A stretch of DNA of 64,000 nucleotides from Paraburkholderia panacisoli (GCF_008369935.1 NZ_VTUZ01000015.1:1-64000); one strand, 5' to 3'. Positions 25,351 to 34,145 are shown, numbered from the stretch's first letter. Notes: generated by a model not told the origin, from the letters alone. Made by a program: numbers and translations.

Positions 25351-26215
25351 GGCAGGCGCGATCCCGCCCGAACACGTTCGCGCGGCGTTCCTCACAGCCT
25401 GCGCGCTCGACGTCGCCACGCCCAAGCCCGGCAACGTTAGCGTGCAAAGTCCCGGGCACGGGATGAACGCGGCGCAGTTCCTCGCCAGCGCGGACGCCAC
25501 GGCCGACGCGCTTCTGGCACGCGGCGCACCGGTCGGCCAGCGCATTCTCGATGCGGTCACGCGCACGCGTGAGACGGTCGGCTGCAACACGAACCTCGGC
25601 ATCGTGCTGCTCGTCGCGCCGCTCGCCGCGGCCCTCGAACACACCGGACGAACCCTGTCGGCGCAAAGCTGGCGGGAAGCCGCCTCACGCGTGCTGGCGA
25701 GTCTCGATGTCGCCGACGCGCGCCTCGCCTACCGCGCCATCGCCCTCGCCAATCCGGGCGGCCTCGGCGACGCGCCCGAGCAATCGGTCCACGCTGCGCC
25801 GACGGTCGGCTTGCGCGACGCGATGCAACTCGCCAGCGAACGCGACAGCATCGCCCGTCAATACGCAAACGGGTTTCATGACATTTTCGAAACCGGGCTC
25901 GCGGCATTTAGCGAAGCGCGGCCCGATGCGCCCGAGGTGGCGATGCTCAACGTGTTCCTCGCCTTCCTCGGCGGCTGGCCCGACTCTCACATTGTGCGCA
26001 AGCACGGCATGGTGCTGGCGCAGAGTGTCACGCTTGCGGCACGCGAACAGCGCGCGCAGTGGCGGAAAACGCCGCTTCCATCGCAACGCGTGCCGGCGTC
26101 CGCGCGACTCGACGCGTGGGACGCCGAACTGAAGGCTCGCGCAATCAACCCCGGCACCAGCGCGGATCTGGCGGTGGCCACACTGTTCGTCGCCGGCTGC
26201 CTGAAAGCCCGCTGA
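25343..26215 (+). CDS. triphosphoribosyl-dephospho-CoA synthase-like protein
   Basis: A 290-residue protein of the CitG/MdcB family, recognised by DVATPKPGNVSVQSPGHGM near residue 28 and GCNTNLGIVLLVAPLAAAL near residue 75. Classical members make the citrate-lyase prosthetic group from ATP and dephospho-CoA. No citrate lyase or malonate decarboxylase gene is nearby, while close homologues are standard parts of the H4MPT cluster, so it probably attaches a phosphoribosyl-type group in methanopterin synthesis (inference). It overlaps the RimK-like gene by eight bases. Confidence 0.78.
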   Translation: MPEAGAIPPEHVRAAFLTACALDVATPKPGNVSVQSPGHGMNAAQFLASADATADALLARGAPVGQRILDAVTRTRETVGCNTNLGIVLLVAPLAAALEHTGRTLSAQSWREAASRVLASLDVADARLAYRAIALANPGGLGDAPEQSVHAAPTVGLRDAMQLASERDSIARQYANGFHDIFETGLAAFSEARPDAPEVAMLNVFLAFLGGWPDSHIVRKHGMVLAQSVTLAAREQRAQWRKTPLPSQRVPASARLDAWDAELKARAINPGTSADLAVATLFVAGCLKAR

Positions 26216-26247
26216 GCGGCGCGCGCCACACCTTGCGCGCCGAGTGT

Positions 26248-26263
26248 TGGCACGAAAAATGTT
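26248..26263 (+). promoter_or_regulatory. sigma-54-type promoter upstream of fae
   Basis: TTGGCACG ending at 26254 is a full match to the -24 element of sigma-54 promoters; at the correct spacing ATGTT (26259-26263) keeps the -13 G but has T instead of C at -12. A transcript would start near 26274, about 95 bases before fae. A sigma-54 activator is encoded at 28341, within the same cluster. Confidence 0.45.
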
Positions 26264-26368
26264 AGTTAGTACCACCGTGCATCAACACGCTGCCCTGCGA
26301 TGCAGTTTCGGAATGACAGCAGGCGGCGGCCAGTCAGCAGGTCCGTACTCACCTATCGGAGGAACAGA

Positions 26369-26878
26369 ATGGCCAAGATCAACCGCGTCATGATCGGAGA
26401 GTCGCTCATCGGCGACGGCAACGAGGTCGCGCATATCGACTTGCTGATCGGACCGCGAGGTTCGGCTGCGGAAACCGCATTCTGCAATGCACTCACCAAC
26501 AATAAGGATGGCTTCACATCTTTGCTCGCCGTCGTCGCACCGAATCTGCTCACCAAGCCGAACACGATCCTGTTCAACAAGGTGACGATCAAGGGCGCGA
26601 AGCAGGCCGTCCAGATGTTCGGCCCTGCGCAGCACGCGGTAGCCCTTGCGGTCGCCGACAGTGTCGAAGACGGCACCATCCCCAAGGAAGAAGCCGACGA
26701 CCTGTTCCTGTGCGTCGGCGTCTTCATCCACTGGCAGGCGGAGGACGACAAGAAGATCCAGCAGTTCAACTACCAGGCCACGCGCGAGGCGATCAAGCGC
26801 GCGGTCAACGGCGAACCGAGCGCAGCGGAAGTGGTGGCGAAAAAAGGCACCGTCGCGCATCCGTTCGCGCCGAACTGA
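26369..26878 (+). CDS. fae: formaldehyde-activating enzyme
   Basis: A 169-residue enzyme that condenses formaldehyde with H4MPT to methylene-H4MPT in the cytoplasm, removing the toxic product of XoxF. Length and the whole sequence match Fae, including IGDGNEVAHIDLLIGPRG with the catalytic histidine (His22 here), FGPAQHAVALAVADSV and the C-terminal tail. Perfect ribosome site CGGAGGAACAGA before the ATG, in line with the high expression usual for Fae. It is preceded by a sigma-54-like promoter and followed by a strong hairpin at 26894. Confidence 0.97.
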   Translation: MAKINRVMIGESLIGDGNEVAHIDLLIGPRGSAAETAFCNALTNNKDGFTSLLAVVAPNLLTKPNTILFNKVTIKGAKQAVQMFGPAQHAVALAVADSVEDGTIPKEEADDLFLCVGVFIHWQAEDDKKIQQFNYQATREAIKRAVNGEPSAAEVVAKKGTVAHPFAPN

Positions 26879-26893
26879 CGACGCACGATAGGT

Positions 26894-26930
26894 GAGGAGA
26901 CGCGGCGCCGTCGCAACGGCCCGCCTCCTC
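26894..26930 (+). terminator. strong hairpin after fae
   Basis: GAGGAG (26894-26899) pairs with CTCCTC (26925-26930) around a second, nearly perfect GC-rich stem (GCGGCGCCGT/ACGGCCCGC, one bulge). It begins 16 bases after the fae stop. There is no T-run, so it may protect the 3' end of the fae message rather than stop transcription on its own. Confidence 0.5.
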
Positions 26931-27001
26931 GCGCATCCCGTCACGTTGCTGACAGCACACCAGTTCGTGAAGCAGGCTCAATGCTCTGACAGAGGCACAC
27001 T

Positions 27002-27409
27002 ATGACCATCAGATGCCGCGCGCTGCTCGCCTTCAGCCTGGCGCTAGCAGGACCGCTCGCCTGGGCGGCCGGCCACGCGCCCACGCCGACCGCTGCGACG
27101 GGAGGCTACAGCTATCCGACCGAAGGCCGTGTGGAATACGTGCTGACTTGCATGGACGACAACGGTCATGATTTCGCGAACGTCTATAAATGCTCGTGCG
27201 TGATCGACAAGATGGCGGCGGCGCTGCCGTACGACGAGTTCGTCGAACAATCGACCTTCTCGAAGTACGCGACGCTCGGCGGCGAAGGCGGCAACGAGTT
27301 CCGCGTCGATCGTGCGAAGGCGCAAACAAAGAAATTCCGCGCGCTGCAGACCACTGCGTACCAGACGTGTGGACTAGGTCCACAGAAAACACCGACGGTC
27401 GCGAAATGA
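27002..27409 (+). CDS. exported cysteine-containing protein of unknown function
   Basis: A 135-residue protein with a clear signal peptide (hydrophobic core 7-20, cleavage after AWA). The mature part of about 112 residues has four cysteines (VLTCMDD, YKCSCVID with a CxC pair, YQTCGL) and no recognised domain. GAGG precedes the ATG. It lies 123 bases after fae and converges on folB. A periplasmic protein amid cytoplasmic H4MPT genes suggests a link to methanol dehydrogenase or its cytochrome; nothing in the sequence proves it. The CxC and other cysteines could form disulfides or bind metal. Confidence 0.55.
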   Translation: MTIRCRALLAFSLALAGPLAWAAGHAPTPTAATGGYSYPTEGRVEYVLTCMDDNGHDFANVYKCSCVIDKMAAALPYDEFVEQSTFSKYATLGGEGGNEFRVDRAKAQTKKFRALQTTAYQTCGLGPQKTPTVAK

Positions 27410-27492
27410 TGCAGTGCACACGGATCGACGTGCGGATTCCGTGAATACGGCAGCGGCGCCGCTCACGATGCGACGCCACATAGGCTTGTCGC

Positions 27493-27987
27493 TCATTTCG
27501 GCACCAGCCCTTTTCCGAGGGACGCGTAACTGACAAGGCCAGCACCTTCTGCCGGCAGTTCGCTGCGGCGTCGTTCGATCTGCACGCCGACGGCCGCCAC
27601 GTCGTCGAATTTCGCCGGCTTCGCAAGGGACACGCGCACCCAGTGAGCGCCGAAATCGGCGATCAGCAATTGCGCGATGCGCTCCGCAAGCGCCTCGAGC
27701 AGGCGCACGCGATGCGACGCGAACAGCGCAAGCAGCGCGCCGCGTACCGCCGCATAGTTGACCGTATCTTCGATCCGGTCCGTGGTGCATGCGCGGATCG
27801 CGGGTACGCCGATTGCGAGGTTGACACGTATGGGTTGCGGGACGTGCTGTTCGCTGCTGTCGATGCCGATCACCGTCTGGCCGACGAAGTTTTCGATGAA
27901 CACGATATCCATGCGCTCGGGCAACGCGCTGGCATCGGAGCCGATGCCGGGGAAAGCGGCAAGGCGAACGGTATCGAGACGATCCAT
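27493..27987 (-). CDS. folB: dihydroneopterin aldolase-like protein
   Basis: A 164-residue FolB-type aldolase. MDIVFIENFVGQTVIGID, DTVNYAAVRGALLALFASHRVRLLEALAERIA and VRVSLAKPAKFDDVAAVGVQIER are the family blocks, with the active-site Lys in the last one. It cleaves 7,8-dihydroneopterin to 6-hydroxymethyl-dihydropterin, the pterin precursor of both folate and H4MPT. Located amid H4MPT genes, it may be a dedicated copy feeding methanopterin (inference). The start at 27987 has GGAG eight bases upstream and adds about 25 non-conserved residues; a shorter start at 27912 is possible. Confidence 0.85.
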   Translation of the reverse strand: MDRLDTVRLAAFPGIGSDASALPERMDIVFIENFVGQTVIGIDSSEQHVPQPIRVNLAIGVPAIRACTTDRIEDTVNYAAVRGALLALFASHRVRLLEALAERIAQLLIADFGAHWVRVSLAKPAKFDDVAAVGVQIERRRSELPAEGAGLVSYASLGKGLVPK

Positions 27988-28340
27988 GGTGTACTCCGCC
28001 GCGACGCGGCCTGGTTAAAGCAACAGATCAGGAACGGCTGGAACGGCGGGCGGCACACTGTGTGCCGATGCTGCAACATGCCCGCGGCGTCGCGTCCGTC
28101 AACGAGGCAACGAATCGGTAAAAGCAAGTATCGGGCGCGGTGCGTTGAGATAATGCGACTAGTTGTTGAACCAAAGCGACATCGGGCGTAGAGTTTTAAG
28201 GAACCGCCAGATAGCACGGCCGGTCGCGTGGGCGCATGCGAACGCAAGAATCGAGGCGCCAGGGGAATTCAGGATGGATAAAGCGGCATACGAGGCGTGC
28301 GTAATAGCATGTTCGAAATGACGCATCGGAGACAAACCCC
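27988..28340. promoter_or_regulatory. divergent folB/sigma-54 activator promoter region
   Basis: A 353-base divergent region with no coding potential I can support. Its clearest signal is a perfect 17-base palindrome, CGGCACAC-T-GTGTGCCG (28051-28067), about 65 bases upstream of folB. Read as GGCACA-CTG-TGTGCC it has the same 15-base geometry as the motifs upstream of xoxF and mxaR. In the folB direction it also carries GG and GC at the sigma-54 spacing, though the match is partial. Confidence 0.5.
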
Positions 28341-30386
28341 ATGTCGTTGCTTGCTGACAGCAATACGCACGTCCGAGAGGTATTGAACGTCGTCAATCAT
28401 CAATTGACGACGCGCCCGACGAGCGAATCCGTCGCCCAATCGTGGGCGCGCTGCATCAACGAATACCAGCTTGACCCCTCCCGTTTCGTCACCCCGCCAG
28501 TCCTCACGCAGTACGAACTAAGCGCACGCCGCGAAGCGCTCGGCGATCTGATCGCCTGTTCGAAGCTGGAGATGACGACGCTCTATCAGCAGCTGGCCGA
28601 CCCCGAACTGGCGGTCGTGCTGGTCGACTCAGGCGGCGTGATCGTTCATCAGGTGTCGTCCGTGCCGTTTGCCGAGGCGGTCGCCGACGACGGCTTTCGG
28701 GTCGGCGCGCTGTGGAGCGAGCGCGAGGCCGGCACCAACGGCATGGGCACCTGTCTTGCCGAGCGCGACTGCATCGCGGTCTGCCAGCATGAGCATTTTT
28801 ATCCGCGCTACACGTCGCTCACCTGCTCCGCCGCGCCGATCTTCGACGACAGCGGCGAGATTGCCGGCGTGCTCGACGTCACGAGCCGCTCGAAGCTGCT
28901 ACAACAGCACTCGCTGGTACTCGTCGGCATGTCCAGGCAGATGATCGAAAACCGTTTGCTGGATGCGCGTTACCGCCACGCGAACATGATTCATTTCCAC
29001 AGCCGCCCGGAATTCGTCGGCACCCTCCACGGCGGCAAGCTCGCGGTCGCGGACGACAGCACGGTGCTCGCCGCGAATCGCAGCGCGCTGTTCCAGCTCG
29101 GCTTCCGCTCGCTCAGCGAACTGCGGGGCCGGCGCATCGAGGAGGCCTTCAATGCTTCGCTCGAAGACATGATCGCGCGCAGCATCCGCGGCTCGTTCCA
29201 TCCGGTCACTGTCTATAGCGCGAACGCGACGAACCGCTTCTTCCTCGTCGCACAGACCCCGCAGAACAGCGCCGGGCGCGTCACGCGGGTGCTCGTGAGC
29301 GATTCCGCCGCGCGCGGCAGTGCGCCCGACAAACGCGCACCGTCGCCCAAGCTCGACGAGATCGCGCACCTGGAGTTCGGCGACCCGCGCATGGCTTCGC
29401 AAATCCAGTTGGCCGCGCGCGTGATCCAACGCAAGATTCCGATCGTGCTGCGAGGGCAAACCGGCAGCGGCAAGGAAGTCTTTGCGCAGGCGCTGCATAG
29501 CATCAGCCCGCACGCCGATGGTCCCTTTGTCCCGGTCAACTGCGCGTCGCTGCCCGAGAACCTGATCGAAAGTGAACTGTTCGGTTATCGCGCCGGCGCG
29601 TTCACCGGCGCACAGCGCGAGGGACGGCGCGGCAAGATCGTGCAGGCCAACGGCGGCACCCTGTTTCTCGATGAAATCGGCGACATGCCGCTCGTCTTAC
29701 AGGCGCGTTTGCTGCGAGTCATCGAGGAACACGAGGTCACGCCGCTCGGCGCCGAAACCACCGTCAAGGTCAATTTCCAGCTGATCAGCGCGAGCCACCG
29801 CAACCTGCTCGAACTCGTGCGTAGCGGGCTATTCCGCGAGGATCTGTATTACCGGCTCAAGGGTGTCGAGTTGAATCTGCCGGCGCTTCGCGACCGGCTC
29901 GACAAGCTGCCGCTGATCCACCACTTGCTCGCGAACGAGACCGACGATCCGCCCGAACTGAGCCCGGAAGCCGAACACGCATTGTTGACTTACGACTGGC
30001 CCGGCAACATCCGTCAACTGCGCCACGTGTTGCAAATGGCGATCGCACTTTCCGACGGCCAGCCGATCTGCTGTGAGCACTTGCCGCCCGAGGTCACGCA
30101 ACGCACCCCGGCGATGGATATGCCGACCGCCCTGCACCTCGCCACTGCGGACATGGACGCGCATCTTGCCGACGACGCGGACATCTCCGCACTCAACGCG
30201 ATCCAGTTGAACGAGCGCGAAACCGTGCTGTCGCTGCTCGACGAGCACCGCTGGAACGTCAGCAACGTCGCGAAGGCGCTCGGCATCAGCCGCAACACGC
30301 TGTACCGCAAGATGCGCCGGCTGCACATCCGACTGTCGCATGAAGGCTCGGCGTCCGACGGAATGCCGCTCGATCTCGACGCATGA
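28341..30386 (+). CDS. sigma-54-dependent activator, AcoR type
   Basis: A 681-residue enhancer-binding protein. An N-terminal sensory part with GAF-like features (about 70-215; AVVLVDSGGVIVHQ and GAGTNGMGTCLAER-like text) is followed by a PAS-like linker (235-320). The AAA+ domain (about 345-560) has Walker A GQTGSGKE, the sigma-54 contact loop GAFTGA and Walker B FLDEIGDM. A Fis-type helix-turn-helix (VSNVAKALGISRNTLYRKMRRL) lies near residues 635-660. It therefore opens sigma-54 promoters in response to a ligand, perhaps an alcohol or aldehyde (inference). GGAG supports the start. It overlaps dmrB by ATGA, an unusual coupling of a regulator with a cofactor gene. Confidence 0.9.
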   Translation: MSLLADSNTHVREVLNVVNHQLTTRPTSESVAQSWARCINEYQLDPSRFVTPPVLTQYELSARREALGDLIACSKLEMTTLYQQLADPELAVVLVDSGGVIVHQVSSVPFAEAVADDGFRVGALWSEREAGTNGMGTCLAERDCIAVCQHEHFYPRYTSLTCSAAPIFDDSGEIAGVLDVTSRSKLLQQHSLVLVGMSRQMIENRLLDARYRHANMIHFHSRPEFVGTLHGGKLAVADDSTVLAANRSALFQLGFRSLSELRGRRIEEAFNASLEDMIARSIRGSFHPVTVYSANATNRFFLVAQTPQNSAGRVTRVLVSDSAARGSAPDKRAPSPKLDEIAHLEFGDPRMASQIQLAARVIQRKIPIVLRGQTGSGKEVFAQALHSISPHADGPFVPVNCASLPENLIESELFGYRAGAFTGAQREGRRGKIVQANGGTLFLDEIGDMPLVLQARLLRVIEEHEVTPLGAETTVKVNFQLISASHRNLLELVRSGLFREDLYYRLKGVELNLPALRDRLDKLPLIHHLLANETDDPPELSPEAEHALLTYDWPGNIRQLRHVLQMAIALSDGQPICCEHLPPEVTQRTPAMDMPTALHLATADMDAHLADDADISALNAIQLNERETVLSLLDEHRWNVSNVAKALGISRNTLYRKMRRLHIRLSHEGSASDGMPLDLDA

Positions 30387-30979
30387 CCCACACGCCCGCA
30401 CGCGATCTCGCCGACTTCAAGCCGGACGCGCGCTTCGCGTGGTGCGTGACCGGTTCGGGCCATCTACTCGAAGAATCCATCGCGCTCGCGCTGCAATTGC
30501 CGCGCGTGGATCTCTTCCTGTCCGCGGCCGCCGAGGAAGTGCTGCCGCTTTATGGCTGGTCGCTCGACAAGTTGCGCGAAAACTTTCGCGTGCTGCGCGA
30601 CAACAGCGCGAGCGGCGTGCCGGTCGGAATGCTCTATCACGGCATCTATCATACGGTGGTGATCGCGCCCGCCACCAGCAACACGGTGGCCAAATGCGCG
30701 TACGGCATCTCGGATACGCTGCCGACCAATATGTACGCGCAGGCCGGCAAGCAATGCATCCCGGGCATTGTCTTTGCATGCGACACCGAACCGACCGTAG
30801 TCACGCACAGCCCGGATGAATGGGTCGAACTGCGTCCACGGACGATCGAACTCGACAATGTTGAGCGCCTGTCGCGCTTCGAATACACGACGCTCGTCCG
30901 CTCGCTCGACGAACTCAAAGCGGCGCTCGATGAACGCCTGTCGACCCTCGATCTCGCATGGACCACATCCTCTTCCTGA
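30383..30979 (+). CDS. dmrB: flavoprotein dihydromethanopterin reductase
   Basis: A 198-residue flavoprotein of the HFCD/DmrB family. ARFAWCVTGSGHLLEESI at the N terminus is the phosphate-binding loop for FMN; VVIAPATSNTVAKCAYGISDTLPTN is the second conserved block. The Burkholderia xenovorans member is a known dihydromethanopterin reductase forming a cubic cage, and catalyses the last reduction of H4MPT synthesis. Starts in an ATGA overlap with the sigma-54 activator and ends inside the next gene by 22 bases. Confidence 0.88.
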   Translation: MTHTPARDLADFKPDARFAWCVTGSGHLLEESIALALQLPRVDLFLSAAAEEVLPLYGWSLDKLRENFRVLRDNSASGVPVGMLYHGIYHTVVIAPATSNTVAKCAYGISDTLPTNMYAQAGKQCIPGIVFACDTEPTVVTHSPDEWVELRPRTIELDNVERLSRFEYTTLVRSLDELKAALDERLSTLDLAWTTSSS

Positions 30980-32340
30980 CTGGCCGGCTGGCGGAACCGA
31001 GCCTGCTGCGCGTGCTCGACAGCATGGCGCCGACGCCGTTCAGTTGGGAGGTCCGCGAAATCGGTCTGCAAGTCGCCGCGTTGATGACGGCCGACCTGAT
31101 CGTGCGCCGCGTGCCCGCACCGCTGAACGCGCAGCGGGTGATCGTGCCGGGGCGCTGCCGCGGCGATCTCGACATGCTGGCCGGTCACTACGGCGTGCCG
31201 TTCGAACGCGGTCCCGAAGAGGTCAAGGATCTCCCGCAGTTTTTCGGCCGCAAGGCGAAGCCGTTCGACCTGAGCCGTTACGAGACGGAAATTTTCGCTG
31301 AGATCGTCGACGCACCGCGCCTCGACCTGGACGGCATCGCCGCACGGGCGCGCGAGTATGCCGCCCAGGGCGCCGACGTCATCGACATAGGCTGCCTGCC
31401 TGAAACGCCGTTTCCCCATCTCGACGACGCGGTCCGGCGGCTCAAGGCCGACGGCTATCGCGTGAGCGTCGATTCGATGCGCACCGACGAACTGTTGCGC
31501 GGCGGCCGCGCGGGCGCCGACTACCTGATGAGCCTGAACGTCGATACGCTGTGGATCGCCGACGAGGTGCCGTCGACACCGATCCTCGTCGCACGCGAAC
31601 CAGGCGACCCGGCCTCGCTCGACGCGGCGATCGATCAGCTAAGCGCAAGCGGCCGCGCGTTCCTTGCCGATCCGATTCTCGACCCGATTCCGTTCGGGCT
31701 CGCCGCGTCGATTGCGCGCTACGTCCGCTTGCGCGAGCGTTATCCGGACATCGCGATCATGATGGGCATCGGCAACGTGACGGAGTTGACCGAAGCCGAT
31801 ACGAGCGGAATCAACGCGGTGCTGCTCGGCATGGCCGCCGAACTGCGGATCGGCGCGGTGCTCACCACGTCGGTGAGCCTGCATGCGCGGCGCGCGCTGC
31901 GCGAAGCCGACGTCGCGCGCCGCGTGATGCATGCCGCGCGCGACGCGCAGGTGCTGCCGAAAGGGATCAGCAGCGATCTCGCGACCGTGCACGCGAAACG
32001 TCCGTTTCCGTACAGTGCCGACGAGATCGATGAGCTTGCCCGTGGCGTGCGCGATCCGAATTTCCGCGTGCAGGTCAGCGCGGAAGGCATGCATGTCTAC
32101 AACCGTGACGGACACCGGCGCGGCGACGATCCGTTCGCACTCTATCCGCATCTGAATCTCGACAGCGATGGCGGCCACGCGTTCTATATGGGCGTGCAAC
32201 TCGCACGCGCTGAGATCGCCTGGCGGCTCGGCAAGCGTTTCGATCAGGACCAGCCGCTCGACTGGGGCTGCGCGCTCGACCGGCCCGAAGAAGACCTTCT
32301 CGTCTGGCGCGCGCCCGGCGAGACGATGAAGAAAGGCTGA
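30958..32340 (+). CDS. dihydropteroate synthase-like protein
   Basis: A 460-residue protein. The N-terminal 125 residues are a separate domain without a known function; the rest is a pterin-binding TIM barrel, with GADVIDIGCLPETPFP and VSVDSMRTDELLRGGRAGADYLMSLN like dihydropteroate synthase. It resembles archaeal dihydropteroate-synthase-related proteins, which are candidates for joining the pterin to ribofuranosyl-aminobenzene phosphate in H4MPT synthesis. It begins within dmrB (22-base overlap) and closes the plus-strand H4MPT block. Function is inferred from fold and context. Confidence 0.82.
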   Translation: MDHILFLTGRLAEPSLLRVLDSMAPTPFSWEVREIGLQVAALMTADLIVRRVPAPLNAQRVIVPGRCRGDLDMLAGHYGVPFERGPEEVKDLPQFFGRKAKPFDLSRYETEIFAEIVDAPRLDLDGIAARAREYAAQGADVIDIGCLPETPFPHLDDAVRRLKADGYRVSVDSMRTDELLRGGRAGADYLMSLNVDTLWIADEVPSTPILVAREPGDPASLDAAIDQLSASGRAFLADPILDPIPFGLAASIARYVRLRERYPDIAIMMGIGNVTELTEADTSGINAVLLGMAAELRIGAVLTTSVSLHARRALREADVARRVMHAARDAQVLPKGISSDLATVHAKRPFPYSADEIDELARGVRDPNFRVQVSAEGMHVYNRDGHRRGDDPFALYPHLNLDSDGGHAFYMGVQLARAEIAWRLGKRFDQDQPLDWGCALDRPEEDLLVWRAPGETMKKG

Positions 32341-32365
32341 CGGGCGCTCGGGAGCCGCCCCGTCA
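32338..32365. terminator. symmetrical hairpin shared by two convergent stops
   Basis: TGACGGG (32338-32344) and CCCGTCA (32359-32365) pair perfectly. The first arm includes the TGA of the dihydropteroate-synthase-like gene, the second includes the TGA of rpe on the other strand. There is no T-run. It may end transcription in both directions. Confidence 0.45.
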
Positions 32366-33073
32366 CCCTTCGATTGCCGCCACGCCGGTGCCTTCTTTCA
32401 CGGTACCCAGTTCGTCGCGCAGCCGCCCGATCGCCTGAGCGCGATCGGCGGCACCGAAAACGGCCGAACCGGCCACCAGCACATCGGCACCCGCCTCCGC
32501 GATCCGCGCGATGTTCGACGCCTTTACGCCGCCATCGACTTCGATCAGCAACGGCCGCCCGGTACGCTGCATCGTCGTGTCGACCCGCTCGCGCAGAAGA
32601 TGCAGCTTGTCGAGCGTTTCCGGAATGAATGCCTGGCCGCCGAACCCCGGATCGACCGACATCACGAGCACGACATCGAGCATTTCCATCACGTGATCGA
32701 GCACCGCGAGCGACGTACCCGGATTGAGCGCAAGCCCCGCGCGCGCACCGTGAGAACGGATCAGTTCGATGGTCCGATGCACATGCAGCGACGCCTCGGG
32801 ATGAAAGCTGATCAGATTCGCACCCGCCTCGGCAAACGCGCCGACGAGCGGATCGACCGGCATGGTCATCAGATGCACGTCGAACGGCACCGTTGTATAC
32901 GGCCGGATCGCGGAACATACCAGCGGCCCGACGGTGAGGTTCGGCACGTAGTGGTGGTCCATCACATCGAGATGAATCCAGTCCGCGCCGGCCGCCGTGA
33001 CGTCGCGAATCTCGTCGGCAAGACGGGCGAAATCCGCCGACAGCAGCGACGGAGCAATCAGGAATTCGCGCAT
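32363..33073 (-). CDS. cbbE: ribulose-phosphate 3-epimerase
   Basis: A 236-residue TIM-barrel epimerase (ribulose 5-phosphate/xylulose 5-phosphate). Family blocks APSLLSADFARL, WIHLDVMDHHYVPNLTVG with its metal-binding His and Asp, VLVMSVDPGFGGQAFIP and IEVDGGVKASN are present. The ATG at 33073 has AGGAGA at good spacing; an ATG three bases earlier is an alternative. It is the last gene of the cbbLSXFPTAE operon and regenerates ribulose 5-phosphate for the Calvin cycle. Confidence 0.95.
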   Translation of the reverse strand: MREFLIAPSLLSADFARLADEIRDVTAAGADWIHLDVMDHHYVPNLTVGPLVCSAIRPYTTVPFDVHLMTMPVDPLVGAFAEAGANLISFHPEASLHVHRTIELIRSHGARAGLALNPGTSLAVLDHVMEMLDVVLVMSVDPGFGGQAFIPETLDKLHLLRERVDTTMQRTGRPLLIEVDGGVKASNIARIAEAGADVLVAGSAVFGAADRAQAIGRLRDELGTVKEGTGVAAIEG

Positions 33074-33107
33074 CATCTTCTCCTTGCAAGTGCCAGGTGC
33101 TCGGTGC

Positions 33108-34145
33108 TCAGTGATAGCGGCGCGCCATCGTGTCGAGCGGGAGCGGTTTGATACGTGCCGCCTGGCCCGCGCAGCCAAACGCCTCGAAGCGCTCGACGCA
33201 GATCGCGCTCGCCGCCGCCGTCGCGGCCTTCAGGGCCGCGCGCGGATCGAACTCGGAACGCGCGTTCGCCAGCGATCTGCGCATCGCACCGCTCATCGCG
33301 AGGCGGATGTCGGTGTCGATATTGACCTTGCGCACGCCATGCGCGATGCCGCGCCGGATCTCTTCGACCGGCACGCCGTACGTCGTCGGGATCTCGCCGC
33401 CATATTCGCGGATCACCGCGAGCCATTCCTGCGGCACCGACGACGAACCATGCATGACGAGATGCGCGTTCGGAATCCGTTCGTGAATGTCGGCGATCCG
33501 GTCGATTGCAAGAATGTCGCCGCTCGGCTGGCGGCTGAACTTGTACGCGCCATGTGAGGTGCCGATCGCAATCGCGAGCGCGTCGACGCCGGTCGCTTCG
33601 ACGAAACGCCGCGCTTCGTCAGGATCGGTGAGCAGGTCTTTGCGCGAGAGCTGGCCTTGCGCGCCGACGCCGTCCTCCTCGCCCGCCGTGCCGGTTTCGA
33701 GCGAACCGAGGCAGCCCAGTTCGCCTTCGACCGACACGCCGACCGCATGCGCGGCGTCCACGACGCGGCGGCTCACGTCGACGTTGTAGTCGTAGGCCGC
33801 GGGCGTCTTCTGATCCGGCAGCAGCGAGCCGTCCATCATCACCGACGTGAAGCCCGAGCGGATCGCCTGCTGACACACCGCGGGGCTCGCGCCGTGATCC
33901 TGATGCAGCACCAGCGGAATATCCGGGTGCGCCTCCAGTGCGGCGAGCACCAGATGACGCAGATACGGCTCGCCCGCATATTTGCGCGCACCCGCCGACG
34001 CCTGCAGGATCACCGGGCTGTCGGTGGCCTCGGCGGCCTGCATGATCGCGTGGATCTGCTCCATGTTGTTGACGTTGAACGCGGGCACGCCGTAGTCGTG
34101 TTCGGCCGCGTGATCCAGCAGTTGCCGCAGGGTTATGAAGGCCAT
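33108..34145 (-). CDS. cbbA: class II fructose-bisphosphate aldolase
   Basis: A 345-residue metal-dependent aldolase of the Calvin-cycle type (fructose 1,6- and sedoheptulose 1,7-bisphosphate). Evidence: PAFNVNNMEQIHAIMQAA, the zinc-site segment IPLVLHQDHGASP, GTSHGAYKF and HLVMHGSSSVPQEW. Length fits the CbbA/FbaA type exactly. It follows cbbT by 42 bases and is followed by cbbE. Confidence 0.95.
   Translation of the reverse strand: MAFITLRQLLDHAAEHDYGVPAFNVNNMEQIHAIMQAAEATDSPVILQASAGARKYAGEPYLRHLVLAALEAHPDIPLVLHQDHGASPAVCQQAIRSGFTSVMMDGSLLPDQKTPAAYDYNVDVSRRVVDAAHAVGVSVEGELGCLGSLETGTAGEEDGVGAQGQLSRKDLLTDPDEARRFVEATGVDALAIAIGTSHGAYKFSRQPSGDILAIDRIADIHERIPNAHLVMHGSSSVPQEWLAVIREYGGEIPTTYGVPVEEIRRGIAHGVRKVNIDTDIRLAMSGAMRRSLANARSEFDPRAALKAATAAASAICVERFEAFGCAGQAARIKPLPLDTMARRYH

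Noticed and set aside
25343..26215. Citrate lyase or malonate decarboxylase function for the CitG-like gene
   Set aside because: None of the lyase or decarboxylase subunit genes is nearby; the surrounding genes are all for H4MPT.
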